Shown one piece after another: positions 15,609 to 24,519 of a stretch of 64,000 nucleotides of DNA. Positions within the stretch are counted from its first letter, which is position 1; each line of letters opens with the position of its first letter. Location of the stretch: assembly GCF_003945385.1 (NCBI RefSeq), contig NZ_AP018920.1, positions 2,542,001 through 2,606,000 of the forward strand. Direction: 5' to 3'. The position numbers and the translations under genes were made by a program. Under the pieces are notes generated by a model. The model was not told the DNA's origin and searched no databases. It saw only the letters and a program-made list of their open reading frames with translations. Origin of the DNA: Pseudonocardia autotrophica (GTDB lineage Bacteria; Actinomycetota; Actinomycetes; Mycobacteriales; Pseudonocardiaceae).

Positions 15609-16525
15609 GAGTTGATCAGGTTGTTCGGTCATGATCGTGATGAAGCAGGACCAGCGCCGCCGCGGTGATTGCGCCGATCCGCCAGGGACACAGGGTGACC
15701 CGACGCAGGGCGCGGAAGGTCGTCTTGAGCAGCGAGTTCCCACGCTCGGCCAGGGCTCGGGTAGCGGAGTGCAGCATGTTGTAGGCGCGCTGGTCCACGG
15801 GCAGCCCACCTCCGGCCGGGGCTTTGAACGGGCAGGTCAGCCGGGTGTTCTCGCCCTCGTAGCCGAGGTCGGCGAGCACGACGTGGGTCTGGTCGGTCCA
15901 GTCGTGGAGGGTGTCGAGGAGTCCGTCGTGGGTGCGGGCGCAGGTGGTGTCGTGCTCCCGGCCTGGCCGGACCTGCGAGGTCCACAGTGGCCACCCGTCG
16001 GGTGCGGTGAGGGCCTGGATGTTGCCGCCGTGGTGGCGGTGTTTTCCTGACCACCAGAGATCGACCCGGACGTTCGGTCCGAGGGCCCTGGATCGGTCGG
16101 TGCGGATCAGGGTGCCGTCGAGATGAACGTGGGTGTATCCGGCCGCTCGTGCGGCCAGCAGTGCCCCGTGTAGCCCGGGCGCGGCGGCGGCCAGCACGTC
16201 GATCCCTTCGTGCAGGTAGCGGTAGGTCGTGGAACTCGAAAGCTGGTTGTCTGCGGCGAGTTGAGCGACGCGGGTGGCGTCGAGGAACCAGCGCAGCACC
16301 AGCACCGCTTGGCGGTAGCAGCCCAGCGCACGACGTCCCCGGCGGGTGCCTCGTCGTGCGCGTTCGCCGGCCAGTAGCTGGGACACGAACGCGGCGGTGG
16401 GCTCCCCGATCGGGAGCACGGCGGTGTAGATGACAGGATCGGACACGCGGGACCTCGGTGGTGGAGTCGATCTTTAGGCGGACCGACCTCTTCTACCGGG
16501 GTCCCGCGCCCACGTTGATCATCTC
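15609..16525 (-). mobile_element. IS5-superfamily (DDE_Tnp_4 type) insertion sequence
   Basis: One transposase gene with flanking imperfect inverted ends: GAGTTGATCA at 15609-15618 against the complement of 16516-16525 (GAGATGATCA). The limits are tentative because only about 10 bp match convincingly. It separates the membrane-protein fragment from the secretion-like operon. Confidence 0.6.
15616..16446 (-). CDS. IS5-type transposase (DDE_Tnp_4)
   Basis: A 276-residue transposase. The N-terminal helix-turn-helix covers about residues 55-80 (RVAQLAADNQLSSSTTYRYL). The catalytic residues are D in HVHLDGTLIRTD, D in VVLADLGYEGEN and E in ALAERGNSLLK. The size is normal for single-ORF members of this group, and no frameshift is seen. 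The stop lies inside the putative left terminal repeat. Confidence 0.85.
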   Translation of the reverse strand: MSDPVIYTAVLPIGEPTAAFVSQLLAGERARRGTRRGRRALGCYRQAVLVLRWFLDATRVAQLAADNQLSSSTTYRYLHEGIDVLAAAAPGLHGALLAARAAGYTHVHLDGTLIRTDRSRALGPNVRVDLWWSGKHRHHGGNIQALTAPDGWPLWTSQVRPGREHDTTCARTHDGLLDTLHDWTDQTHVVLADLGYEGENTRLTCPFKAPAGGGLPVDQRAYNMLHSATRALAERGNSLLKTTFRALRRVTLCPWRIGAITAAALVLLHHDHDRTT

Positions 16526-16573
16526 CACGCCCACGGCGTGTCACCAGCAGCTGCTCCCGCTACCGGGAAAGGC

Positions 16574-16828
16574 TCAGTGCCACACAGCGTGCGCGACCCG
16601 GTCGACTGCCAGTGCACCTTCCAGCAGCTGACCGTTCTGGCCGCGACAGTCGATTGCGCGCACGTCCATCACCACCTGCGCCCCGACCACGCTTCGTCCG
16701 GCCACCACCGACGAGCACCCGGTCCGCCGGTCGAGATTACCCGACGATGCCGGCTTGGTCGAGCATCCGGCCACGAACATGATGGCCATGACGAGCAGGG
16801 CGATGCCGCGGGCGGAAAGGATCGGCAT
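16574..16828 (-). CDS. Possible small lipoprotein
   Basis: 84 residues. The N-terminal hydrophobic segment ends in a lipobox (LVMAIMFVAGCS, Cys at residue 22), which suggests lipid anchoring outside the membrane. The remainder has two further Cys and no recognisable domain. It follows the muramidase-like gene by 103 bp in the same direction. No clear RBS is visible, and the 3' end lies 49 bp from the IS5-type element, so it could be a remnant. Confidence 0.4.
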   Translation of the reverse strand: MPILSARGIALLVMAIMFVAGCSTKPASSGNLDRRTGCSSVVAGRSVVGAQVVMDVRAIDCRGQNGQLLEGALAVDRVAHAVWH

Positions 16829-16931
16829 CGGCCCAGGCTCGGCACGATGCGTCCGATCCGCAAGCGAGTCCTCCTCGTCCTGTGGAGAACTCCTTGGGAG
16901 GGGGCCGATCCTGCATCCAGGGCAACAATGA

Positions 16932-18068
16932 TCACTCGCTCTCGATCGAAATGTGCACGTGGTCGAAGTGGCCGCCGGTCGCGTCGTCGGCGTCGTAGAT
17001 GCCGCCGCCGGTGTAGGGGCGTCCCCAGCCGTCGTCGGTGTCGGAAGTGTCGGGCGACCAGATGCGGCCCTGCCAGATCACGTACTTGACCTTGAGAGCG
17101 GGGGCGTGGGTGCGGAGCCAGGTGGCGAGTCGCCATCCGTTCTGGAGTTCCTGGCCCTGCGGGAAGGTGCCGGCGTCGTCGAGGAAGTAGTCGCAGGCGC
17201 GGCCCTGGGGGTGGTCGCTGGTGGGGTTCCAGGCGTGTTCGTCCCAGCAGCCTGCGGAGCGGATCGGGGCTCCAGGGCCGGGTGGGCCGAAGGCGCGGGT
17301 GATCTCGTCGTGGGCGTGGCGGGTGGCGGGGGTGAGGCAGCGGCCGCCGGTGGGGTCGGTGCCGCTGCAGATGGCGCTCACGCCGGTGAACGGGGTCGGG
17401 GCGGGCAGGTCGTCCACGGCTATCGGCCCTGACGCGGCACCGTATTGCTGGACGAACCCGTGGACGCGGTCAATGTAGGTCGCGACGAGGTTGGCGCAGG
17501 ATCGGTCGCAGCCGGCCTCGCCCGCGGCGGGGATGCCCGTGGTCGACCCGGTGAGGCGACCGCACCCCGCGATGTGGCACACGAGCATGCCGTCCAGGGC
17601 GCTGATCGGTTTGCCGCTCGCGTCGATGTGCGAGCTGGCGGCGCGCAGGTTGGCGCACACCCACGGGATCGCACGGCGCAGGTGCTCGTCAGGCTGGAGG
17701 ACGTCGGCGTTATCGGGCGGCGGGGTTGCCGACCACGCCGCGCCTCCGGCGTTGGTCCAGTTGGCCTCGTTGAGTTGGTAGAGCCCGGCGGCGCCGCCGT
17801 TGCGGTCGGCGCTGAAGGCGGTCGGATCCCAGCTGGACTCGGCCTGGACGTGGGCGATGATCCAGAGCGCCGGGAGCTCCGGGCAGGTGGTCGTGGTGAT
17901 CTCGGCGATGGTCTCGAAGTGCTGCGCGGCGAGCGGCGGGATGGCTGCGGTCTTCACCGCCTGGACCGGTGCGGCGCTGGCGAGCCCGCCGAGCAGTGCG
18001 GCGATCAGAAGCAGGGGGAGGAGCAGGCTGGCGACCAGGCCGCCGCCCGCGATGAGCGGACCCCGCAT
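16932..18068 (-). CDS. Secreted muramidase/transglycosylase-like protein of the secretion operon
   Basis: 378 residues from ATG 18068. An N-terminal membrane anchor or signal (LVASLLLPLLLIAALLGGLA) leads into a lysozyme-like domain with the catalytic Glu in IIAHVQAESSWDPTAF and GLYQLNEANW. The C-terminal domain of about 110 residues contains DHPQGRACDYFL and GHFDHVHISIE, with two conserved Asp/His metal-like sites. That part resembles the extracellular domain found in actinobacterial transfer proteins and may be a second peptidoglycan- or metal-binding unit. It would open the cell wall locally for a secretion channel. It starts 4 bp after the DUF4913 stop. The upstream in-frame extension to 18185 overlaps DUF4913 and is rejected. 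Confidence 0.82.
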   Translation of the reverse strand: MRGPLIAGGGLVASLLLPLLLIAALLGGLASAAPVQAVKTAAIPPLAAQHFETIAEITTTTCPELPALWIIAHVQAESSWDPTAFSADRNGGAAGLYQLNEANWTNAGGAAWSATPPPDNADVLQPDEHLRRAIPWVCANLRAASSHIDASGKPISALDGMLVCHIAGCGRLTGSTTGIPAAGEAGCDRSCANLVATYIDRVHGFVQQYGAASGPIAVDDLPAPTPFTGVSAICSGTDPTGGRCLTPATRHAHDEITRAFGPPGPGAPIRSAGCWDEHAWNPTSDHPQGRACDYFLDDAGTFPQGQELQNGWRLATWLRTHAPALKVKYVIWQGRIWSPDTSDTDDGWGRPYTGGGIYDADDATGGHFDHVHISIESE

Positions 18069-18072
18069 GCCG

Positions 18073-18606
18073 TCACGCCGGTGTCCGGGTCGGCAGCGTC
18101 GCGATCGGGGTGTGTCCGTTGAGGGCGCGGTAGCGCTCGTTGTGGGCGCAGTCGGCGAAGGGGCCGAGTGGGGTGAGCAGCTCACGCAGGCAGGGGTCGA
18201 GGTGGTCTCGGATCCAGATGGACATGGCGGCGCCGGGTTCGGGGGCGAGTTCGGTCCAGGCTCGGCGCAGCGCTTCGAGCCGGAAGACCGCTTCGGGGTG
18301 CTCCCACCACAGCGGACACCAGGTGAGCTCTCCGCGCAGCGGTCGGGCGATCATCGAGGTGATCGTGTCGTGCACCCAGACGATGAGAGCGTCGGCGTCG
18401 AGTCCGTCTCCGTCGAGGTCGTCGTCCTCACCGGCATCCGATGGGCTCTGCTCGGTGGCCGGCATGCCGTTGAGGAGTTCGTCGAGCAGGTCGGTCTGGT
18501 GGGTCCGCCAGGCCTCCAGGGCCTGGACGCGGGCGCACAGTTCCGCCACCAACCGCTCCGGCGGAGGGCTGATTGTCGACTCGATCGGCCGGTCGTCGGG
18601 TGTCAT
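18073..18606 (-). CDS. DUF4913 domain protein
   Basis: A 177-residue soluble protein. The family signature is RPLRGELTWCPLWWEHPEAVFRLEALRRAW in context: CPLWWEHPEAV at about residue 96, then LEALRRAWTE. A long N-terminal acidic part (SDAGEDDDLDGDGLD) precedes it. DUF4913 proteins are habitually next to TraG/VirD4-like coupling proteins in actinobacterial plasmids and integrative elements; the function is unknown. ATG 18606 overlaps the coupling-protein stop by 4 bp, which supports a joint role, for example as a coupling-protein partner (inference). Confidence 0.85.
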   Translation of the reverse strand: MTPDDRPIESTISPPPERLVAELCARVQALEAWRTHQTDLLDELLNGMPATEQSPSDAGEDDDLDGDGLDADALIVWVHDTITSMIARPLRGELTWCPLWWEHPEAVFRLEALRRAWTELAPEPGAAMSIWIRDHLDPCLRELLTPLGPFADCAHNERYRALNGHTPIATLPTRTPA

Positions 18607-20426
18607 GGTCGGTCTCCTTCGGCCTGATTGACGGGGTTGTCGGGCCCGAGGGCCCGCGCGGCTGCGCGTCGCAGCTCGGCGAGGGCGGTGTCGGCGTAGG
18701 CGCCGATGTCGGCGTGGTCGTGCTCGCGGTACCAGGGGTGCAGCCGGCCGAGCCCGACCTGGCGTCCCGTCGAGAGCAGGACGGCGTGGTCGCGGGTGAT
18801 CGCGCGCAGGGCGGAGGCGGGCATGACGGGTTCACGGGCCTGGGCGTACTGGCGTGAGGTGCGGCTGCGGTCGACGCTGGTGGAGATTCGTTCGACGTAG
18901 TGGTCGCCGATGAGTCCGGAGAGCTTCTGCAGGAAGGCGTGGTCGTCGACGCCGGCGCCGACGAGCTTGACGGTGGCGGCGGACCAGAGGGCCTGCATGC
19001 CCTGCTCGCCCCACACGCCGACGCCCTGCTGGTAGCTCTGCAGCATGGTGAGGACCTGGATGCCGCGGGACCCGTAGTGGCTGTAGAGCTGGGGCAGGGC
19101 GCGGATGGGGCAGATGTTCGCGGCCTCGTCGAGCACGGCCACGACTGGTGGTTCGAGCCGTCCCCCGGAGGCCTGGGCGAGGAGTTCGGCGATCTCCAGG
19201 ATGCGGTCGACCAGCGCGGTGACGACGGGGGCGGCGGTGCCTGCGCCTTCCTTGGACAGCAGGTGGATGGTGGCGCGGCCGTGGCGGGCGGCGGCGTGGA
19301 GGTCCCAGAGGTCCAGCTCGACGGGCGCGGTGGTCGTGGGCGCGTCGCGCCAGGTGTCGGGTGGGCTGACCCAGCGCATGAGCCGCTCGGAGGTCAGCGC
19401 CTTGGTGGCGGTGCGCGCGGTCTGGTAGATGCCCTTGGTGGTGACGTCGGCGCCGGACAGGGTGGCTTCGAGGTCGGCGGCCTCGGTGCCGGCGCCGGCC
19501 TTGTCGAGGGCGGCGATCGCTCCGCGTTGGCCGGGTTGGAGCCAGGTGACGACGTCGCGCATGGTGCCGTCACTGAGCGCGGCGGCGAGCAGGGTGTTGG
19601 TGAGGACCTGTTCGCCGGCGGCGTGGAAGAACGGGTCGCGGCGTTCGCCGCCGATGGTGCCGACGAAGTGCCCGGCGAGGCGGGCGGCGGCCTCGACCCG
19701 CTCGGCGGGGTCGGCGTCGGCGATGGCGCGCAGCGGGTCCCACCACCAGGTCTGCTCGACGTGGGCGATGCGTTGGGGGTCGAAGGTCCACACCGGTCCG
19801 GCGTTGGCGCGCATGCCGGAGGTGAGCGCCCACAGGTCGGCCTTGTTCGAGGTGGCGACGACAAGCCCGGGCGCGGCGAGCACGGTCGGGACGGCGATGG
19901 CGCTGGTCTTGTTCGACCGCGGGCCCATGATGACCAGGGCGACGTCCTCCCAGGACATCCAGACTTCGCGCCGCTGGATGGACAGCAGGCGCAGGCCCTG
20001 ATCCGACGGGCCGAGGTCGCCGGTGCCCGGCCGGAGTTTCCGAGCGCGGCTCATCGCGGCCTGTCCGGTCAGATCTCCCAGTTCACGGGCCTGCAGGAGA
20101 GACCGCTGTGGGTCGTGGGATCCGGTCTGGTTGCCGATCAGCACCGCCGCGACGATCCCGACGGCCACTTCCAGGGTCACGGTCGTGACCAGGACGGCGA
20201 AGAACACCGGTGTGCTGGCCCCGGCGGCGAGGACTCCGTCGGGCCCGTCGCGGAGCAGTCCGAACAGCAGCGCCGGGCCGGCCGGTGGCGGGGTCCAGTG
20301 GCCGGTACCGGTGAGTGCGGCGGCCCCGGCAGCGGCCCACACGTCGACGGCGAGCAGCGCCGTCGCGGCGATCGTGCCGAGCAGCAGCAGCGGCGCGGCT
20401 GCCTCGCGGAGCAGTCCGGGCGTCAT
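18603..20426 (-). CDS. VirD4/TraG-like coupling ATPase
   Basis: A 607-residue membrane ATPase of the type IV coupling protein family. Two N-terminal membrane segments (about residues 5-35 and 72-100) precede the ATPase. The Walker A position reads IMGPRSNKTSAIAVP, with Asn where the consensus has the second Gly. Walker B is PPVVAVLDEAANI, followed by SRGIQVLTMLQSYQQ, typical of TraG. It would recruit substrate DNA or protein to the channel. ATG 20426 overlaps the upstream ATPase stop, and the stop overlaps DUF4913. Gene order and motifs make a conjugation or secretion role likely. Confidence 0.88.
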   Translation of the reverse strand: MTPGLLREAAAPLLLLGTIAATALLAVDVWAAAGAAALTGTGHWTPPPAGPALLFGLLRDGPDGVLAAGASTPVFFAVLVTTVTLEVAVGIVAAVLIGNQTGSHDPQRSLLQARELGDLTGQAAMSRARKLRPGTGDLGPSDQGLRLLSIQRREVWMSWEDVALVIMGPRSNKTSAIAVPTVLAAPGLVVATSNKADLWALTSGMRANAGPVWTFDPQRIAHVEQTWWWDPLRAIADADPAERVEAAARLAGHFVGTIGGERRDPFFHAAGEQVLTNTLLAAALSDGTMRDVVTWLQPGQRGAIAALDKAGAGTEAADLEATLSGADVTTKGIYQTARTATKALTSERLMRWVSPPDTWRDAPTTTAPVELDLWDLHAAARHGRATIHLLSKEGAGTAAPVVTALVDRILEIAELLAQASGGRLEPPVVAVLDEAANICPIRALPQLYSHYGSRGIQVLTMLQSYQQGVGVWGEQGMQALWSAATVKLVGAGVDDHAFLQKLSGLIGDHYVERISTSVDRSRTSRQYAQAREPVMPASALRAITRDHAVLLSTGRQVGLGRLHPWYREHDHADIGAYADTALAELRRAAARALGPDNPVNQAEGDRP

Positions 20427-21847
20427 CGGGCACCGGGCCGGAACGCGCGGTCCGTGTCGTGCAGCGCGATCTCGCTGGGGGTGAGCGTGAGTGCGACCGG
20501 GAGCCCGACGCGCTGGCCGGACTTGATCAGGTACTTGCCGCGGCCGGGATGGATCCGACCGGCGTGCCAGGTCGGCGGCGCGGCCCACGAGGTGATCAAC
20601 GCGGCCTCGCCCTCGCTGAGTGAGGTGATACGGCGCAGCCCATCGAGTTCCTTCTCGGCCATGCCGCCGAGCAGCAGCACCCCGTTGCGGGACGCGAGCC
20701 CGCGAGCCTTGGCGCGGTCGGCCTCGGTGGGGAGGGCTTCGAGGTCGTCGAGGGAGTGGGTGACCTGGAAGGACGCGACGCCGCGGTGGCGGCCGAGACG
20801 GGTGATCCGGTCGGAGCGCTCCACGAGGCCGGGAGCCACACGCAGGGCGCGCCACAGTTCGTCCTGGACCTGGACGACGTTGCGGCGCCGCTCGCCGTAG
20901 GCGGCGGCATCGGCCAGGGCCGCCGACCACGCCCACGAGCACAGCATCGCGGCCGCGACGACGTCGTCGTCATCGTCGTCGAGCGCGCTGATGTCCAGCG
21001 AGAGGGCGGGGGTGTCGGGATCGAACCGGGCGCTGCTGGGGCGGTCGAAGATGCCGCGGATCGCGCCCTCGCACAGCAACCCGAGCGCGTTGACCAGCGT
21101 CCGCGACGTGCGACGGAACTCGAGATCGTCCTGCGTGGCGGCGATGGTCAGCAGCGGCGCGGCGCCGGAGAGCAGGACGGCGAGGACGTCGGGGATCAGC
21201 GGCTCGCGCGCGCCTGCGGTGTCGACGGCGAGGTCGAGCGCGGCCCCGAGCAGTCGCCGTTCGGTGACGTCGGGTTCGTCGCGCCGGACGATGGTGATCA
21301 ACGCTTCGAGCAGGGTCAGCCGTCTGGCTCGCAGGGTCTCGCGCAGCCTGCTCCGGTCTGCCGCGGGCGCCGATGTCAGGGCGGCGCGGAGTGGGCCGGC
21401 GTCGAGTGGGTTGAGCGCCTGCAGTCCACGGCCGAGGTGCCAGACCGAGCCGCCCAGGGCGGTGACCAGCGGTGTGTACTCGCCCTTGACGTCTCCGGGT
21501 ACGACGGCGCGCATCCCGAACGCGACCAGGCCGGCGAGCATGCGTTTGGTGATCGAGGACTTCCCGATCCCGGGTTGGCCCTGCACCCACACCCCGGTGT
21601 TGGACACCAGGCCGGTGCGTAGCCAGTGGGCGGGATCGAGGCCGATGGGTTCGGCGGTGTGCAAGTGACGGCCAATCGGGACCCCGCGGACGTCGGAGCC
21701 CGATGCGGTGGCGAAGGGGAACAGCCCGCACACCTGGCTGGTGGTGCCGGCAAACCGGTCCCCGGCCTCCACGTGCCCGGCCCGTCCTCCGCCGGGTACC
21801 GGCCAGCCCCAGGAACGGGGAACCTGGTCGGCGACGGCCGTGTCCAT
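20423..21847 (-). CDS. VirB4/TraC-like secretion ATPase
   Basis: A 474-residue ATPase. Walker A is VWVQGQPGIGKSSITKRML (about residues 86-104) and Walker B is VVQVQDELWRAL (near residue 338). A run of six Asp residues (ALDDDDDDVV) precedes the Walker B region. An arm resembling the VirB4 motor follows, with GVASFQVTHSLDDL and RNGVLLLGGMAEKEL. The N-terminal accessory domain of canonical VirB4 proteins is absent; it may be supplied by the preceding SCO6880 gene product, making a split VirB4. Gap to that gene is 12 bp and its stop overlaps the coupling gene. It is the likely power source for the apparatus. Confidence 0.85.
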   Translation of the reverse strand: MDTAVADQVPRSWGWPVPGGGRAGHVEAGDRFAGTTSQVCGLFPFATASGSDVRGVPIGRHLHTAEPIGLDPAHWLRTGLVSNTGVWVQGQPGIGKSSITKRMLAGLVAFGMRAVVPGDVKGEYTPLVTALGGSVWHLGRGLQALNPLDAGPLRAALTSAPAADRSRLRETLRARRLTLLEALITIVRRDEPDVTERRLLGAALDLAVDTAGAREPLIPDVLAVLLSGAAPLLTIAATQDDLEFRRTSRTLVNALGLLCEGAIRGIFDRPSSARFDPDTPALSLDISALDDDDDDVVAAAMLCSWAWSAALADAAAYGERRRNVVQVQDELWRALRVAPGLVERSDRITRLGRHRGVASFQVTHSLDDLEALPTEADRAKARGLASRNGVLLLGGMAEKELDGLRRITSLSEGEAALITSWAAPPTWHAGRIHPGRGKYLIKSGQRVGLPVALTLTPSEIALHDTDRAFRPGAR

Positions 21848-21859
21848 GGTGTGCTCCCG

Positions 21860-23347
21860 TCAGCGGTGGCGGCGATGGGTCAGCAGGTCGGCGGGGTCGA
21901 TCCCGACGCCGAGGCCCGCGGCGAACCCGGCGGCTTGGGCGCCGCGCAGGCGGCGCAGCCGCAGCTTCGACTGGCCGGCGCGTTGTTCGATGTCGGCGAC
22001 GGCGGCGGGGAGATCGTCGTCGTGCAGGACGGTGGTGGTGACGTAGAGGGTGAACCGGCCGACGCCGGCGCCCTGGGCTTCCTCGCGGGCGGACTGCATC
22101 GCTCGGTCGCGGTCGTCGCGTTCGCGTTGGGTCTCGTCGCGGCGGGTGCGCTCGGCCCACGCGCGGCGGACCTGGCCGGAGGTGACCTCGTTCTCGACCT
22201 TCGCCGCGGCCTGCTCGGCGGGGTAGGGCTGATAGAGCCAGGTCGTGCGGCGCGGGAACGGGCCGGGCGCGAGCAGCGGCACCAGCACCCCGGCGCCGAC
22301 GGCCTGCCGCGGGGCCTCCCGCAGTGCCCAGGTCACCGAGAGCCCGCCCTCGTGGCGGTAGGTGTCCCAACGCTCGCGGGCGGCGATCGGGCCGGCGTCA
22401 TGCCAATCAAGTACGGCATCGGCTTGGTCGGGGCGGTTGAGATCGGAGCGATGGTGGGGGTCGAACGCCCCGCGGATGCGGGTGGTGAGCCAGCCGGTGG
22501 TGGCGCGTCCGAGGACGGCGACGCCGCACGCGGCGAGTTGGTTCTCGATCGCGGACAGGCGCCGGCTGACCTCGACCGCGGCGGCGAGCAGGTCGGCCGG
22601 GCGTGGGGTGGCGCGCGCGGGGTCGAGGCAGATCGCGACCCGGGCGTCGGCTTCGGCCGCGGTGCCGGGGGTGAGGTCGGCCAGCTCGGCCATGATCTGT
22701 CGCGACAGGGCGGGCGCGGTCGGGTCGAGCGCCGAGGCGATGTGGTCACGGACCGTGGCACCTCCGGTGGGGGTGGTGTCGACGGTGACCGCGAGGTGCC
22801 GGATCAGCGGCAGGTAGCCGAGGTCGGCGAGCAGCGCGCCCCACGCTGCGACCCACGCGTCGGCGCGCTCGGGGTCGGCGAGGTCGAGCCCGATCGGAGA
22901 GCAGCGCAGGACCGCGGTCAGCATGCCGGTGCGGCGATGCCACAACAGCGCATGCCGCCCGCCGCGGCCGTCGTCGACGTCGAGCGGGCGCAACGGGGCG
23001 AGCACGCCGGGCAGGTCCGTCCCACGGGGGTGCTCGGTGAGGATCCCGCCCGACAGCTCGGTCCAGCCGGCCGCCTGGGCGCGGTGGAACCGGGCTCGGC
23101 GCACGACGACGTCAGTGAGGCTGACCCCGCCCACCCGGACCACGACCGCGCCGATCACCGCGGCCGACCCGCCCAGCAGCGGCAGTGTCGCGGACGGGAA
23201 CGCCGACACCGCGAGCAGCGGCACGAGCACCGCGGCGAACAGCACGATGGTCGCGGTCGTCGACAGCGACCCGACACCCCAGCCCCGTTCGGCGCGCCAG
23301 TTGCCGTAGAGGCGGGGCCCGTCGTCTACACCGCGGCCCGCGCTCAT
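21860..23347 (-). CDS. SCO6880-family membrane protein of the secretion operon
   Basis: 495 residues. Two membrane segments near the N-terminus (TATIVLFAAVLVPLLAVSAF, then LPLLGGSAAVIGAVVV) have a PrgI-like arrangement. A long soluble domain follows with YPAEQAAAKVENEVTSGQVR and a Glu/Arg-rich helix (about residues 385-430). I recognise this as the SCO6880 type found in actinobacterial conjugation-like loci. The C-terminal part resembles the N-terminal accessory domain of VirB4-like proteins. ATG overlaps the previous stop (23344-23347). The split with the next ATPase gene is typical of this gram-positive layout. Confidence 0.82.
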   Translation of the reverse strand: MSAGRGVDDGPRLYGNWRAERGWGVGSLSTTATIVLFAAVLVPLLAVSAFPSATLPLLGGSAAVIGAVVVRVGGVSLTDVVVRRARFHRAQAAGWTELSGGILTEHPRGTDLPGVLAPLRPLDVDDGRGGRHALLWHRRTGMLTAVLRCSPIGLDLADPERADAWVAAWGALLADLGYLPLIRHLAVTVDTTPTGGATVRDHIASALDPTAPALSRQIMAELADLTPGTAAEADARVAICLDPARATPRPADLLAAAVEVSRRLSAIENQLAACGVAVLGRATTGWLTTRIRGAFDPHHRSDLNRPDQADAVLDWHDAGPIAARERWDTYRHEGGLSVTWALREAPRQAVGAGVLVPLLAPGPFPRRTTWLYQPYPAEQAAAKVENEVTSGQVRRAWAERTRRDETQRERDDRDRAMQSAREEAQGAGVGRFTLYVTTTVLHDDDLPAAVADIEQRAGQSKLRLRRLRGAQAAGFAAGLGVGIDPADLLTHRRHR

Positions 23348-24519
23348 TGTGGGTCACCGCCGCCGTCCTTGCCGCCGGTCATCCCTCCCGCGACTGCGCG
23401 GACCGCGGCCGCTCCGGCCGTGCCGGCTGCTGCTACGCCCGCCGCCGCAACACCGGCCGCGCCAGCGCCAGCGGCGCCGGCCCCGCCGGCCGTGGGGGCC
23501 GCGCCGGTCGGCGCTATAGCGCCGGCGAGCGGCGGGTGCTGGCCAACCGTGGCGTACGAGCCGGGGCCGTTCGCCTCCATCGCTGCGGCCCGGTCGACCG
23601 CGCCGCGCCCGTGGCCCTGCGTCATGGCCACGGCGCCGACGGCGCCGAGGAACCCGGACCCGCCGCCGCCCCCGCCGCCGATCTGGGTCCCGGACCAGGC
23701 GAAGAACTTCAGCAGCACCGGCATCGCGATCACCGCGAGCAGCAGCACCATGATCCCGGTGATCATCGTGGAGGTGCGGCCCGCGTCGGTGGCACTCGGC
23801 GAGGACAGGTAGGAGAAGCCGATGTAGTAGATGAACGCGGCCGCGGGCTTGTAGACGACCATCGCGATCAGCCACACCATCAGCTTGTCGAGCCAGCCCC
23901 GGGTCGAGCGGGTCAGCGACCCCGACGCGGCGAGGGGCAGCATCGCGGCCAGCACGAGCAGCCCGGCCTGGCGCATCGCCATGAGCACCCACTGCACCAG
24001 CGAGAGCACCGCCGCGATCAGCGACACCAGCAGGATCAGGAACACCGCGTCGCCCTCGCCGTTGACCAGGACGTCCTGCATCAGCAGGGCGAAGTTGCTC
24101 GCGGCGCCGTCGAGCAGTTCGGTGGCCAACGCATCACCGGCGCGCAGCGCGATCTGCAGCACGACCAGCCCGAGCGCGGACACCACCGCGTAGCGGATCA
24201 GCCCGGTAGCGACCATGATCAGTGGCTCGCCCTTGCGCGAGAGGATCAGCCGGATCGACTGCACGAGCACCGACCCGACCAGGATGACCAGGATCAGGTC
24301 ACGGGCGGCGCCTTGGGCGGCGGCCACGGCCGGATTGAGCGGGTCGACGCTGTCGGTCTCCACCCACCACGCCGCCGACGACACCACCAGCTCGGCGGCG
24401 CCCTTGGCGACCTCGGCGACGATGCCCTGGAACGCCGACCCGACGGCCTGCCCGGCCTGGCACCCGAGATCGAACGCGCCGCATTCCTGGCCCGGCGCCG
24501 GCTGCGCCAGCGCGGTCAC
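23344..24519 (-). CDS. VirB6/TrbL-like polytopic channel protein
   Basis: 391 residues from GTG 24519, which overlaps the upstream stop as GTGA. A short Cys-containing N-terminus (GQECGAFDLGCQAG) is followed by about seven membrane helices between residues 75 and 300, including LMQDVLVNGEGDAVFLILL, WLDKLMVWLIAMVVYKPAAA and MITGIMVLLLAVIAMPVLLK. A Gly-run (GGGGGGGSG) and a long Ala/Gly-rich tail complete it. This is the usual form of the inner-membrane channel in actinobacterial type IV-like systems. The longer frame to 24612 overlaps the upstream gene and is rejected. Confidence 0.82.
   Translation of the reverse strand: MTALAQPAPGQECGAFDLGCQAGQAVGSAFQGIVAEVAKGAAELVVSSAAWWVETDSVDPLNPAVAAAQGAARDLILVILVGSVLVQSIRLILSRKGEPLIMVATGLIRYAVVSALGLVVLQIALRAGDALATELLDGAASNFALLMQDVLVNGEGDAVFLILLVSLIAAVLSLVQWVLMAMRQAGLLVLAAMLPLAASGSLTRSTRGWLDKLMVWLIAMVVYKPAAAFIYYIGFSYLSSPSATDAGRTSTMITGIMVLLLAVIAMPVLLKFFAWSGTQIGGGGGGGSGFLGAVGAVAMTQGHGRGAVDRAAAMEANGPGSYATVGQHPPLAGAIAPTGAAPTAGGAGAAGAGAAGVAAAGVAAAGTAGAAAVRAVAGGMTGGKDGGGDPQ

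Noticed and set aside
16932..18185. Longer start for the muramidase-like gene
   Set aside because: The extra 39 codons overlap DUF4913 and are low-complexity; ATG 18068 lies 4 bp after the DUF4913 stop and just before the membrane segment.
18603..20942. 779-codon frame for the coupling protein
   Set aside because: The first 170 codons are Arg/Pro-rich shadow of the VirB4-like gene; ATG 20426 overlaps that gene's stop and starts the first membrane helix.
21626..23812. 728-codon plus-strand frame opposite the SCO6880 and VirB6-like genes
   Set aside because: Antisense shadow of two well-supported genes; composition rich in Gly/Arg/Gln without domains, typical of high-GC antisense frames.
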